64,000 nucleotides of DNA from Aestuariivita sp. (lineage in GTDB: Bacteria > Pseudomonadota > Alphaproteobacteria > Rhodobacterales > Rhodobacteraceae): NCBI RefSeq assembly GCF_021404545.1, contig NZ_JAAWWD010000063.1:1-64000 (forward strand). The letters are read 5' to 3'. The number at the start of each line of letters is the position of its first letter. Positions within the stretch are counted from its first letter, which is position 1. This document shows positions 45,678 to 54,347 of the stretch, in pieces. A model generated the notes under the pieces. The model saw only the letters and a program-made list of their open reading frames with translations. It did not search any database and was not told the DNA's origin. A program made the position numbers and the translations under genes.

Positions 45678-45718
45678 CCGGTGGGCGGCTCTCGTATTAC
45701 AGAGGGCTTGCCCACCGG
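45678..45718 (+). terminator. Hairpin after the outer-membrane protein gene
   Basis: CCGGTGGGC (45678-45686) and GCCCACCGG (45710-45718) are perfect 9-bp arms, with an inner CTCT/AGAG pair. They lie about 30 bases after the gene's stop, in the convergent gap with the aminotransferase gene. Confidence 0.55.
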
Positions 45719-45856
45719 CGATATGCATACCCGATGCATGGTGTGACAGCCGCTATCAACCCCAAGGCCGGACACTCCGTCCCCTGCGATCCGACCTGAA
45801 ACAGACCCCAGGCAAAGCGCTATGCCCGGGTTCCCTGCCTGTCTTGTTGCGCGCGG

Positions 45857-47026
45857 TCAGACCTGCTCGGCCGCGAATGCGCAGAGCGTTCTGAGCGCGT
45901 CAGCAAAGCGCATATCCTCGATTGTCATAGCCACGCGCAGATGACCGGCGGCCGCCGCGCCAAAACTCTCGCCCGGCATCACAGCGATATGATGCGCGTC
46001 CAGCAACCGATTGGCGAAGTCCTCGCCACTCAGCCCCGTGGCCCGAATATCCAGCATCAGATACATCGCGCCCTGAGACGGGATCGGCACCACCGTATTC
46101 TGGCTGGCCAGCACCGTTTGCGCCAGCGCGCGGCGGCGCCGGAACGGGGCCGCGACCTTCTCTTCCAGTGCTGTGCCCTGGTCCAGCGCAAAGACCGCCG
46201 CATCCTGGATGAACCCGGCCACACCATAGGTCGTGTGGGTGGCCAGCGTTATCAGGTGATCGACCGCCGTCTCGGGCCCCACGATCCAGCCGACCCGGCT
46301 GCCGGTCATGGCATGGCTTTTCGACATCGAGCCGACGACCAATGTGCGCTCGGCCATGCCGGGCAGGGCGCGGGGCGACAGATGCGTCCCCTCCCAGACC
46401 TGGGTGTCATAGACCTCGTCGGAGATCAGCCAGAGGTCATGGCCGGCGCAGACCGCCGCGACGCCTTCGAGTGTTGCGCGATCATAGACCACGCCGGTGG
46501 GATTGTTGGGGGAGTTGATCAGCAGGCTGGCGGCGCCGGGCGCTGCGGCCTCCAGCGCATCGCGTTGCGGCTGGAACGCCTCGCGGGAGCGGGTGCGAAT
46601 GGCCTTGGGCACCGCGCCCACACCCCGGATGGTTCCGGGATAGGTGGCATAATAGGGATCGATGTAAAGGGCCGTGTCGCCCTCGTCGCAGACCGCATGA
46701 TGCGCGGCAAAAAGCGCCGATTGCCCGCCCGGCGTGATCATCACGTTCTCAGGCCGCGTCGGCACCCCGGTCCGTTCGGTCAGCCGCGCCGCCACCCGTT
46801 CGCGCAAAGGCCGCACCCCGGGGATCGAGGCATAGCCCGTATGCCCGCCGCGGGCCGCCGCATCCATCGCCGCCAGAATCGTGGGATCGGTGCGGATGTC
46901 ATGCTCGCCAATGGTCAGTTCGGTCACATCCACCCCCGCCGCAATCATCGCACGGGCGCGGTTGAACACGTCCCAGCCGTCCGAACCGCCGCCGGTGAGA
47001 TTTGAGATACGGGTCGAGAGCTGCAT
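45857..47026 (-). CDS. PLP-dependent class I aminotransferase
   Basis: A 389-residue fold-type I aminotransferase. The PLP lysine lies in GSMSKSHAMTGSRVGW. The Asn/Asp ligands are in NSPNNPTGVVYD and LISDEVYD, and the terminal Arg carboxylate site in HLRVAMT. It resembles aspartate/aromatic aminotransferases, but the specific amino acid cannot be told. It runs away from bioY. A possible link to biotin synthesis (pimeloyl-related) is only positional. Confidence 0.88.
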   Translation of the reverse strand: MQLSTRISNLTGGGSDGWDVFNRARAMIAAGVDVTELTIGEHDIRTDPTILAAMDAAARGGHTGYASIPGVRPLRERVAARLTERTGVPTRPENVMITPGGQSALFAAHHAVCDEGDTALYIDPYYATYPGTIRGVGAVPKAIRTRSREAFQPQRDALEAAAPGAASLLINSPNNPTGVVYDRATLEGVAAVCAGHDLWLISDEVYDTQVWEGTHLSPRALPGMAERTLVVGSMSKSHAMTGSRVGWIVGPETAVDHLITLATHTTYGVAGFIQDAAVFALDQGTALEEKVAAPFRRRRALAQTVLASQNTVVPIPSQGAMYLMLDIRATGLSGEDFANRLLDAHHIAVMPGESFGAAAAGHLRVAMTIEDMRFADALRTLCAFAAEQV

Positions 47027-47413
47027 GGAATCCTCCCTCTGGCTGCTCGGGGGAGAGGGTCAGAGCATGTGCGCCTTGTCAATCCGGCTTGGGATATGCG
47101 CGCTCGGGGTGTCGTCGGCAGATCCGTGCGGTTGCAGGCAGGGTGGACGCACGCAGCCGCCCTGCGCGGTCAGAGTTTACCTCAGAAACCCTGCAATCGG
47201 ATCCGGCTCGGTGCGCACGCAGCCGATCTGCCAGGCACCCGGCCGATATGCCGGAGACGACCGCCACCCGCTCGATTGCGGGCCCCGCGACCTCGAAATA
47301 CTGCCAAGCGGCGGCTCAAAGCAATTGCAAGCGGGCCCAAGCTGCGGCACATAAATGATTTTGCCGCCCTCCCTCAGTACCGTTCAGCCGGGCCGGGATC
47401 AAAGGAGAACCCG
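47027..47413. other. 387-base leader of bioY
   Basis: Non-coding region between the aminotransferase start and bioY. I looked for a BioR operator (TTATnnATAA type) and found none; ACATAAATGA near 47350 is only a weak resemblance. There are no strong hairpins. It must contain both promoters. Confidence 0.35.
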
Positions 47414-47968
47414 ATGCGCACGAAGGACCTTGTCTATGTCGCCCTGTTTGCGGCTGTCACCGCGGCTCTGGGATTGTTTCCACCAATTGCCGTGCCTGTT
47501 CTTGCGGTGCCGATCACCGCGCAATCGCTGGGGCCGATGTTGGCCGGTGCCATTCTGGGGGCCAAACGGGGCGCCTTGGCGATTGCGCTGCTGCTGATTC
47601 TGGTGGCGATCGGCCTTCCGCTCCTGTCTGGCGGCCGCGGTGGGTTTGGAGTGTTCCTGGGGCCCAGCGGCGGGTTTCTGGTGGGCTGGGTGCTCGCGGC
47701 TTTTGTAACGGGCTGGCTGTTTGAGCGGTCGTGGTCGACGCTGACCTATTGGACCGGTGCGATATACACGTTTCTGGGCGGGGTGGTCGCGCTCTATACG
47801 CTGGGGATCGGCTGGCTGGCGGTAGCGGCGAACCTGTCCCTGTTTCAGGCGGCGGCGGGATCGGTGGCCTTCATTCCCGGAGATATCGTCAAGGTCTTGA
47901 TCGCCACGACAGTGGCGCTGGCCGTGAAGCGGTCTTATCCGATCATCGAAGAGCGGTCGGACGGCTAG
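47414..47968 (+). CDS. bioY: Biotin transporter substrate-binding subunit BioY
   Basis: A 184-residue S component of the energy-coupling-factor biotin transporter; six transmembrane segments bind biotin with high affinity. The N-terminal LVYVALFAAVTAALGLFPPIAVPVLAVPITAQSL and GGRGGFGVFLGPSGGFLVGW are the family signature. ATG 47414 has a perfect AAAGGAG. The cognate ATPase and T component follow as bioM and bioN after 210 bases. Confidence 0.95.
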   Translation: MRTKDLVYVALFAAVTAALGLFPPIAVPVLAVPITAQSLGPMLAGAILGAKRGALAIALLLILVAIGLPLLSGGRGGFGVFLGPSGGFLVGWVLAAFVTGWLFERSWSTLTYWTGAIYTFLGGVVALYTLGIGWLAVAANLSLFQAAAGSVAFIPGDIVKVLIATTVALAVKRSYPIIEERSDG

Positions 47969-48177
47969 GACTGGAACGGCGCGGGGTCGCGCTGGCCGCG
48001 CCCCGGCAGAGGCGGATGGGTGTTGGCGGATACGCCGACCGGAGGCGGAAGGCAGACAGGCCTTGCAGATCTTGGTGCCCAAGACGTATCGACGCCGCAT
48101 AAGGCCAGATCGCGCTTGCGCGGCTGGCTCGCAATGAGGTGGCGGAGACAGGCCGACGCGGCGGAGTGCGCGAAGAG

Positions 48178-48855
48178 ATGATCGAATTGCAGGATGTCAC
48201 CCATCGCTTTGGTGACTTGACCGTGCTGAAGGGGGTCACCCTTGAGCTGTCCGAAAGGCGCATCGGCGTCATCGGCAGCAACGGATCGGGCAAAAGCACC
48301 TTTGCGCGGCTTTTGAACGGTTTGCAGATCCCCACCTCGGGTCATGTGCTTGTGGATGGCCAGAACACGCGGCACCAGGCCCGGGCGATCCGGCGCAAGG
48401 TTGGCTTCGTGTTTCAAAACCCGGAGAACCAGATCGTCTTTCCGATTGTCGAAGAAGATCTGGCCTTTGGCATGAAGAACCTCAAACTTGACCAGAGCGT
48501 GATCTCCCAGCGGATAGACGCGGTTCTGGAACGCTACGATTTGACCGCGTTCAAACAGCATCCCGCCCACCTTCTGAGCGGTGGCCAGAAACAGCTATTG
48601 GCGATTTCCGGCGTTCTGGTCATGGACCCGAAATACATCGTGTTCGACGAGCCGACGACGCTTCTGGATTTGCGCAACAAGCGCCGCATCTCACAGGCGA
48701 TTGCCGAACTGAGCCAGTCGGTGGTCATGGTCACACATGATCTCGATCTGCTGGGCGATTTTGACCGGGTCATCGTCTTTCACGACGGCCGGGTCGCGGC
48801 GGATGATGTGCCAAGGGTCGCGATCAACAGATACAAGGCGCTGCTGTGCCCATGA
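48178..48855 (+). CDS. bioM: Biotin ECF transporter ATPase BioM
   Basis: A 225-residue ABC ATPase energising BioY. Walker A is GSNGSGKST (34-42). The ECF Q-loop is [22 protein letters not shown]. The signature is [11 protein letters not shown] and Walker B is [13 protein letters not shown] start it at ATG 48178 ([12 protein letters not shown]). Its stop overlaps the bioN ATG (ATGA), so the two are coupled. Confidence 0.93.
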   Translation: MIELQDVTHRFGDLTVLKGVTLELSERRIGVIGSNGSGKSTFARLLNGLQIPTSGHVLVDGQNTRHQARAIRRKVGFVFQNPENQIVFPIVEEDLAFGMKNLKLDQSVISQRIDAVLERYDLTAFKQHPAHLLSGGQKQLLAISGVLVMDPKYIVFDEPTTLLDLRNKRRISQAIAELSQSVVMVTHDLDLLGDFDRVIVFHDGRVAADDVPRVAINRYKALLCP

Positions 48856-49457
48856 TGTCGCTTTACAGTCCCGGAGAGACCGCTCTTCATCGCCTGCCGG
48901 CGGGTACCAAGCTGCTGGGTCTGGTGCTGGCGGGTACGTCGCTTTTCTTTGTGGCCGATATCGTGGTGCTGAGCGGTGCGCTGATATTGGTGTGCGGGGC
49001 CTATCTGGTCGCGAATATGACGGTGAAAACCCTGTTTGCTCAGCTCAGGCCGATCTTGTGGATCGTGCTCATCCTCTTTGTCGCACAGGCCTTTATCAAT
49101 GGTTGGCAGGCCGGGCTGGTCGTTGTCTTGCGGTTGATGAACCTGATCCTGCTGGCCGCGCTGATCACGTTGACGACGCGCGTGTCCGAGATGACCGATA
49201 CTCTGGAATGGGCCATTCAGCCCTTGGGCTGGGTTGGCGTCGATCCTCGGAAAATCAGCCTCGTGATCTCGATGGCGATCCGGTTCATCCCGCTGATTTC
49301 GCAGATCACCGCCGAGGTCAGGGAGGCGCAAAGGGCCCGGGGGATCGAGAAAAGCATTGTTGCCCTGGCGATCCCGGTTGTCATAAGGACGCTCAAGATG
49401 GCCGATGACATCGCCGACGCGATGGAGGCGAGGGGGTTCGACGCCGATCCCAGGTGA
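48852..49457 (+). CDS. bioN: Biotin ECF transporter T component BioN
   Basis: A 201-residue membrane coupling subunit. It has four to six hydrophobic helices and both ECF-T Ala-Arg-Gly motifs that contact the ATPase: [12 protein letters not shown] and [14 protein letters not shown] 48852 ([13 protein letters not shown]) overlaps the bioM stop as ATGA. With bioM and bioY it makes the three-part biotin importer studied in Rhodobacter capsulatus. Confidence 0.92.
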   Translation: MMSLYSPGETALHRLPAGTKLLGLVLAGTSLFFVADIVVLSGALILVCGAYLVANMTVKTLFAQLRPILWIVLILFVAQAFINGWQAGLVVVLRLMNLILLAALITLTTRVSEMTDTLEWAIQPLGWVGVDPRKISLVISMAIRFIPLISQITAEVREAQRARGIEKSIVALAIPVVIRTLKMADDIADAMEARGFDADPR

Positions 49458-49468
49458 TATCGGAGGGG

Positions 49469-49927
49469 TCAGTCGAAATAGACATCCGTCATGCCCGCGG
49501 TCAGGATGCAGGCGCCGGTTTGTGCTTGGGTCACGCGGCACGCGGATTTGACCGTCACGAAGGCAGAGGATTTGACCGCGGACCGGATGGCGACAGTGGC
49601 CCGGATACTGGATCCGGTGGGCAGGGGATGTCTGAACCGCACCTGACGATACTCGGCAGTGACGGCCTTGCTGAACCGCTCGACCCGGTAGGCGTGCTGC
49701 ACCAGGCGCGGCAGGAGCGCCACAAGCAATCCACCGGGGACGATTGTCGCCCCATCGGCAAGCTCTCGTGCGGCGCGCCGGGTGTCGGTGTGGATCCATT
49801 GCCGATCCCCCGAGACGGCGACAAACCGGTCCACCATCTCTTGTGTCACGGCCAGGTCAAGGGCGGACGTGAGGGTAAGACCTTCGAGATCGCAAAGCGC
49901 CCCGGGGGTGCGGACAATGCGGATCAT
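49469..49927 (-). CDS. MaoC/hotdog-fold dehydratase-like protein
   Basis: A 152-residue hotdog-fold protein of the MaoC hydratase group. The active-site pattern FVAVSGDRQWIHTD corresponds to the (R)-specific enoyl-CoA hydratase motif with the Asp and His in place. It is the last gene of a tight operon: acyl ligase, thiolase, MaoC, all overlapping. It converges on bioN with an 11-base gap. The likely role is an acyl-CoA hydratase step; the substrate is unknown. Confidence 0.87.
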   Translation of the reverse strand: MIRIVRTPGALCDLEGLTLTSALDLAVTQEMVDRFVAVSGDRQWIHTDTRRAARELADGATIVPGGLLVALLPRLVQHAYRVERFSKAVTAEYRQVRFRHPLPTGSSIRATVAIRSAVKSSAFVTVKSACRVTQAQTGACILTAGMTDVYFD

Positions 49928-51057
49928 GTGGCTTCGACCACCAGGCCCGTGCCCAGCCCGCCGGCCGCGGCAATCAGGGCCAAACCAAGGCTGCCCGGCG
50001 GTTCTGCCTGCATCTCGTGCCAGAGGCGGGTGGCCAAGACGGCCCCCGATGCACCGATCGGGTGACCGCGGGCCAGCGCGCCGCCGGATCGGTTCACGAT
50101 CTCAGGATCCAGTCCGATACCTTGGACACAGGCCATGGCCTGCACCGCAAACGCCTCCATCACCTCGGCAACCGCCAGATCCGCTGCCGCGATGTCCAGT
50201 TTTTGCAACAGGGTCTGTGTCACCTTGATGGGCGCCAATGCGGGTCGCGTCGGGTCGTCACCGCCTGACAATCCCATGCGGATCCGGACCGGTCTGTGCG
50301 CCGACCGAATCCTATCCAGAGCTACTTGGGAGGTTACGATGACGGCGGCGGCGGCATCCGCCTCGACCGCAACGGTTGCGGAGGTCACGCCAAAGCGGCG
50401 ATCCCCGGCAATCACGGGAAGCCGGTCACACAGGCTCATCGACAGGCGTCGTCCAAATGGATCCGCGGTCACGCCGTTGATCGCAAGGCATTCCGTTTCG
50501 GGCAGGGCGGCCGTCAGGGCCTTGCCATGGCTCGCAATCGCATATTCTGCCTGCGCGGTCCGGTCGATACCCAGCTCCCGTGCGACCGCCGCCGCCGAGG
50601 CGAGCATATCGGGATCGCGATCCGGCCACGGGGTGAAGGGCGGGCGCAGATAGGTCTGCGGGCGCTCATCGGGTTGTCGCGGGCGGGTCTGCCGGATGGG
50701 TGCCCGGCTATAGCTTTCGAGCCCTCCCGCCACCATCAGATCGCAGTGACCGGACCCGACCGCCGTGGCCGCAAGCCAGATCGCGTCAAGCCCTGAACAG
50801 CATTGCGTATCGAGTGTCATCGCCGGGACCCGCTGAGCCAGACCCGCCGCAAGGGCGGCGACCCGCGCCGGGTTTCCGCCGCCATAAAGGGCATTGCCCA
50901 TGACGACCCCCTCCACCTGATCGGGGTCGCACCCTGCCTCGGCCAAAAGGGCTCGTATCGTCATCCCGGCAAGCGTGGTCACATCGATATCGCTCAGCGC
51001 GCCATTGCGAGCTGCCACCGGGGTGCGCTTTACCGCGGCAAGATAAACCGGCCTCAT
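49924..51057 (-). CDS. Thiolase-family protein lacking the second cysteine
   Basis: A 377-residue thiolase-fold protein. The nucleophile is present in TQCCSGLDAIWL (Cys86), and the His block GGALARGHPIGASGAVL is intact. The C-terminal Cys of the usual CIGGG motif is replaced: here the segment reads ALIAAAGGLGTG. That cysteine is the base for Claisen condensation or cleavage, so ordinary thiolase turnover may be impaired, or the enzyme may have another role. It overlaps both neighbours by four bases (ATGA type). Confidence 0.88.
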   Translation of the reverse strand: MRPVYLAAVKRTPVAARNGALSDIDVTTLAGMTIRALLAEAGCDPDQVEGVVMGNALYGGGNPARVAALAAGLAQRVPAMTLDTQCCSGLDAIWLAATAVGSGHCDLMVAGGLESYSRAPIRQTRPRQPDERPQTYLRPPFTPWPDRDPDMLASAAAVARELGIDRTAQAEYAIASHGKALTAALPETECLAINGVTADPFGRRLSMSLCDRLPVIAGDRRFGVTSATVAVEADAAAAVIVTSQVALDRIRSAHRPVRIRMGLSGGDDPTRPALAPIKVTQTLLQKLDIAAADLAVAEVMEAFAVQAMACVQGIGLDPEIVNRSGGALARGHPIGASGAVLATRLWHEMQAEPPGSLGLALIAAAGGLGTGLVVEAT

Positions 51058-52547
51058 GTCAGCAATCTGTAGGCGCGCGACGACCAGAGGCGTTCGATGG
51101 CCCGCAGATCCGTCTTTCCAGACCGGGTCAGCGGCCAGTCCGAGAGCGCGGCCACCTGACGGGGCATTTTGTAAGGGGCGAGGCGTTTGCGCATGAACGG
51201 TCCAAGCTCCGCCCAGGTTGGGGCGTCGTCGTGAACACAGGATACAAGCGCAATCACGCTTTGGCCACGGCCCCGATCTGTCACACCGATCACCGCTGAC
51301 ATATCGATGGCGGGATGGGCATTCAGGACGGCCTCGACCTCTTCTGGATACACGTTCCGGCCCGAGGTGACGAGCATCCTGTCTGCCCGACCGACGAGAT
51401 ACAGAAAACGCCGCGCATCCAGATAGCCGATATCGCCTACGGATATCGCATCCTCCGACCGCAGGGTCGCCCCCTCGGCGCCGCAGGCATAGCCCTTAAA
51501 CACCAGATCGCTTTTGACAAAAATCAGACCGGGCTCATACGGCGGGGCGGGCTGGCCGTCCTGCCTGTGAATCGCGATCTCCACCCCTTCAAACGCCCGC
51601 CCGACAGAGTGTTCGGGCACGTTTTCCGAGCTTTTAGCGAGTGTTACGAAGCTTAACTCTGATGCGCCGTAAAACTCACCAAGCTCGGCATTGGGAAACA
51701 TTGTGTGGAGCTGCGATTTGTCCGCCCCGGTCCATGTCGCCCCCGAGCACAAGACCCACCGCACGGCGGGGATTGTGCCGGTGTTCTGGCGCTTTGCGGC
51801 GGCCAGCAGCAGTCGGTAATGGGTTGGCACGCCGTAGATCACCGTGACTGCCGCGCGGCGGATCAACCGGATTGCCGCACCGCTCTGGAACGTGTGGCAC
51901 ATCACGACCGTCGCACCCGCATTCAGCCCTCGGATCAGCGCATACAGAAACAGCGAATGGGTCAGCGGACCGAGGGCCAGCACGACATCGCCGGAGGTTA
52001 TGCCGAACTCGATCCTGTCCGCCTCAAAGCTCTTCAGCCAGGATGCGTGCGTTCGCCGGTACCCTTTGGGAACGCCGGTTGAACCGGAGGTGAACCCCAC
52101 ATAAAATGCCGTGTCGGATGACGGCTCGTTCAACCTGTCGCCATTGGCGCGGCGGGGAGGTGCACAGGCCAAGGCGTCAAACCCCTGCCGTGGATCGACA
52201 ACCCAGGTTGGCGTGCCCTCCAGATCCAGCTCTTTGGCCCCATAGCACAGGCCGGGGGCGACGGCGCGGAGGGTCTGCACCAGCATCTCGCGGGGCCATT
52301 GCGGATCAAGAACCTGCGCTTCGCGACCCGACCGGGCCACGGCCAGCACCAAGATGACCTGAGCGGGGCAATTGGGCAGGCAGATCGCGACGCCTTGATC
52401 CTTGGCAACATGGGCGTCGATGTCCTGTGCGAACCGCTCTACCAGGATATCAAGGTCACGCCACGTCAGCGCGTCGCGCTCAAAGCGGATCGCGGTCCGG
52501 TCGGGCTGCGTCGTGGCGAAACGGTGCAGGGCCGCGGTGACGCTCAT
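51054..52547 (-). CDS. AMP-binding acyl-CoA/acid ligase
   Basis: A 497-residue class I adenylate-forming enzyme activating a carboxylic acid with ATP, usually to its CoA thioester. The P-loop FTSGSTGVPKG, the A5 motif LGEFYGASE, A7/A8 VGDIGYLDARRFLYLVGRADRM and SGRNVYPEEVE, and the catalytic LTRSGKTDLRAI lysine are all present. ATG 52547 (MSVTAALHRF) starts at the family boundary. It leads the operon with thiolase and MaoC genes, facing the biotin transporter. A link to a biotin precursor or to short acyl chains is possible. Confidence 0.9.
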   Translation of the reverse strand: MSVTAALHRFATTQPDRTAIRFERDALTWRDLDILVERFAQDIDAHVAKDQGVAICLPNCPAQVILVLAVARSGREAQVLDPQWPREMLVQTLRAVAPGLCYGAKELDLEGTPTWVVDPRQGFDALACAPPRRANGDRLNEPSSDTAFYVGFTSGSTGVPKGYRRTHASWLKSFEADRIEFGITSGDVVLALGPLTHSLFLYALIRGLNAGATVVMCHTFQSGAAIRLIRRAAVTVIYGVPTHYRLLLAAAKRQNTGTIPAVRWVLCSGATWTGADKSQLHTMFPNAELGEFYGASELSFVTLAKSSENVPEHSVGRAFEGVEIAIHRQDGQPAPPYEPGLIFVKSDLVFKGYACGAEGATLRSEDAISVGDIGYLDARRFLYLVGRADRMLVTSGRNVYPEEVEAVLNAHPAIDMSAVIGVTDRGRGQSVIALVSCVHDDAPTWAELGPFMRKRLAPYKMPRQVAALSDWPLTRSGKTDLRAIERLWSSRAYRLLT

Positions 52548-53234
52548 GCGGTCCGCCCGATCAGCGGCCGCGCCTTCGGATGCTGCGGAACAGCGTTCGG
52601 TGCGGACCCATGGCCGTGAGAGGGGCGCGCGCCGGGCGGGGTTGCTGTGGTGGCGCAAGGCCCGTCCGAACCCGTGCCGGTTCTCAACGCCCGATCCGCG
52701 CCGGGGCGACATCGGCGTGCGGTCAAACCGCCCATAGGCGGCTGCGCGCGCCCATGCGGGCCAGGTTCCTGGCGCCATCGCAAAGGATTGTTTCGCAGCC
52801 TGATCACAGGACACTCCCTTCTGCCGGTGCTCTGAGAATCGCGCGCAGCCATGACCGGCTGTTGTCTATCCCAAACCGGACGGGAGCGCCAAGCGTCGGG
52901 GCAGGCCCCTCCTTGCATTGCCGTTTTGTTGTCACCGGGCCCTGGCCGCCCCCTCAGACCTTGCGTATCTGCGTTGCCAGGACCCGCCTGCACGACGCGC
53001 ATGGTGTGCGTCCAGGCCGGTTTGGCCCGCGCGCAGATCCCGCTCGCCTTTGTCGGTCTTTCCTGATCTATATCTGCACATCCGGGTCGTCCGTGAGCAT
53101 CCTTTAGCGGCTTTATGGGCGTTTGGGGTCCAGGCAGCGCCGAACGGGCCCCGGGTCAATGGGACGTGATGCATGTTCATTTGTACTTGCCGGATTTATG
53201 CTAACTCATTGAGATGAACTTCTGGAGCCTTTCG
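52548..53234. other. 687-base divergent region, acyl ligase and RND adaptor
   Basis: No gene is recognisable on either strand; the open frames are Arg/Pro/Gly-rich and shadow-like. The final 70 bases before the RND adaptor are AT-richer, a likely promoter. I saw no clear operator palindrome. It may contain a decayed gene I cannot identify. Confidence 0.4.
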
Positions 53235-54347
53235 ATGCGCCCGCTTGCCTACGCCTTGGGTCTTGCCCTGACCGCCGTGACCCTGTCGTCCGCCGCCGCC
53301 GTGGCGCAGGGCGGTGCGACCGCCGTTGGGGTCAAGCAAGTCGAGCTGCGCGTGCTTGCCGAGACCGTGCCGGTCTTTGCCGAGGTGACAACCGCGCGGG
53401 ACGGGGCGGTCGCCAGCCGCGTGGCGGGCAATGTGCAGGAAGTGCATGTGCTGGCAGGCATGCGCGTCGCCGAAGGCGATCTGCTGGTCGAGCTGAACCG
53501 AGGTCTGCTTGAGATCCTCGTGGCCCAGGCCGAAGCGCAGATGGCCGAGGCGGATGCCAGCATCGCCACCGCCCGGGTTCAGGTGGATCGCACCAATACC
53601 AGCTTGGCACGGATCGAGGCGCTGCGCGGCTCAAGCTCGTTCAGCGAAAGCCGGTTCGACGATGCGCAATCGGATATGCTGGAGGCCCGGTCGCAGCTTG
53701 CCGAGGCGCGCGCACGGCTCCAAAGCAGCGACGCGCGGCTGGCCGAGGCCCGCTATCAGCTGGAGCGGAGCCTGATCACCGCGCCGTTTTCCGGTGTTGT
53801 GATCGAGGTGACGACGATTCCGGGCGCGTTCATTCAGGCCGGCTCGCCGGTTGTCCGGCTTCTCGATACCGATGCGTTCGAGGTGACGGCGGGCGTGCCT
53901 GCGCGCTACATTCCCTATCTTGAGGTGGGCCAGAGCGTGCGGGCCAGTGTCGAGACCGGCGTCGAGCTGGAGCTGGAACTGCGCGCCATCCTTCCGATCG
54001 AGGATCCGTCGACCAGGACGCGGTCGGTACGCTTTGCGGCGCCCGGACTGGCCGATCTCGACAATGTGGCGGTGGGTCAGTCGCTGACCGTGATGATCCC
54101 GGTCGGCGCCGCGCGCGAGGTCGTGTCGGTGCCCAAGGATGCGCTGGTACAGGCGCGCGGGGGCTGGACGGTCTTTGTGGCTGCCGAAGGCAAGGCGCAG
54201 CCGCGCCCGGTGACATTGGGTGTGCCGCTGGGCGACCGGTATGAGGTGCTTGGCGGGGTCGAGGCCGGTGATCTGGTCGTTGTACGTGGCAATGAACGCC
54301 TGCGCCCCGGTCAGGATATCAACCCCAGCCCGGTGGAAACCAACTGA
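53235..54347 (+). CDS. RND efflux periplasmic adaptor subunit
   Basis: A 370-residue membrane-fusion protein linking an RND pump to an outer-membrane channel. The N-terminus is a signal sequence (LAYALGLALTAVTLSSAAAVA). Lipoyl halves, a central coiled-coil hairpin (EAQMAEADASIATARVQ ... ARLQSSDARLAEARYQLE), a beta-barrel and a membrane-proximal domain follow. ATG 53235 has GGAG eight bases upstream; ATG 53214 is possible but has no ribosome site. Its TGA overlaps the pump ATG by one base. Confidence 0.9.
   Translation: MRPLAYALGLALTAVTLSSAAAVAQGGATAVGVKQVELRVLAETVPVFAEVTTARDGAVASRVAGNVQEVHVLAGMRVAEGDLLVELNRGLLEILVAQAEAQMAEADASIATARVQVDRTNTSLARIEALRGSSSFSESRFDDAQSDMLEARSQLAEARARLQSSDARLAEARYQLERSLITAPFSGVVIEVTTIPGAFIQAGSPVVRLLDTDAFEVTAGVPARYIPYLEVGQSVRASVETGVELELELRAILPIEDPSTRTRSVRFAAPGLADLDNVAVGQSLTVMIPVGAAREVVSVPKDALVQARGGWTVFVAAEGKAQPRPVTLGVPLGDRYEVLGGVEAGDLVVVRGNERLRPGQDINPSPVETN

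Noticed and set aside
47027..47413. BioR operator upstream of bioY
   Set aside because: No TTATnnATAA-like palindrome is present.
52580..53107. Plus-strand ORF of 175 aa upstream of the RND adaptor
   Set aside because: Arg/Pro-rich with no domain and no ribosome site; it looks like chance open frame.
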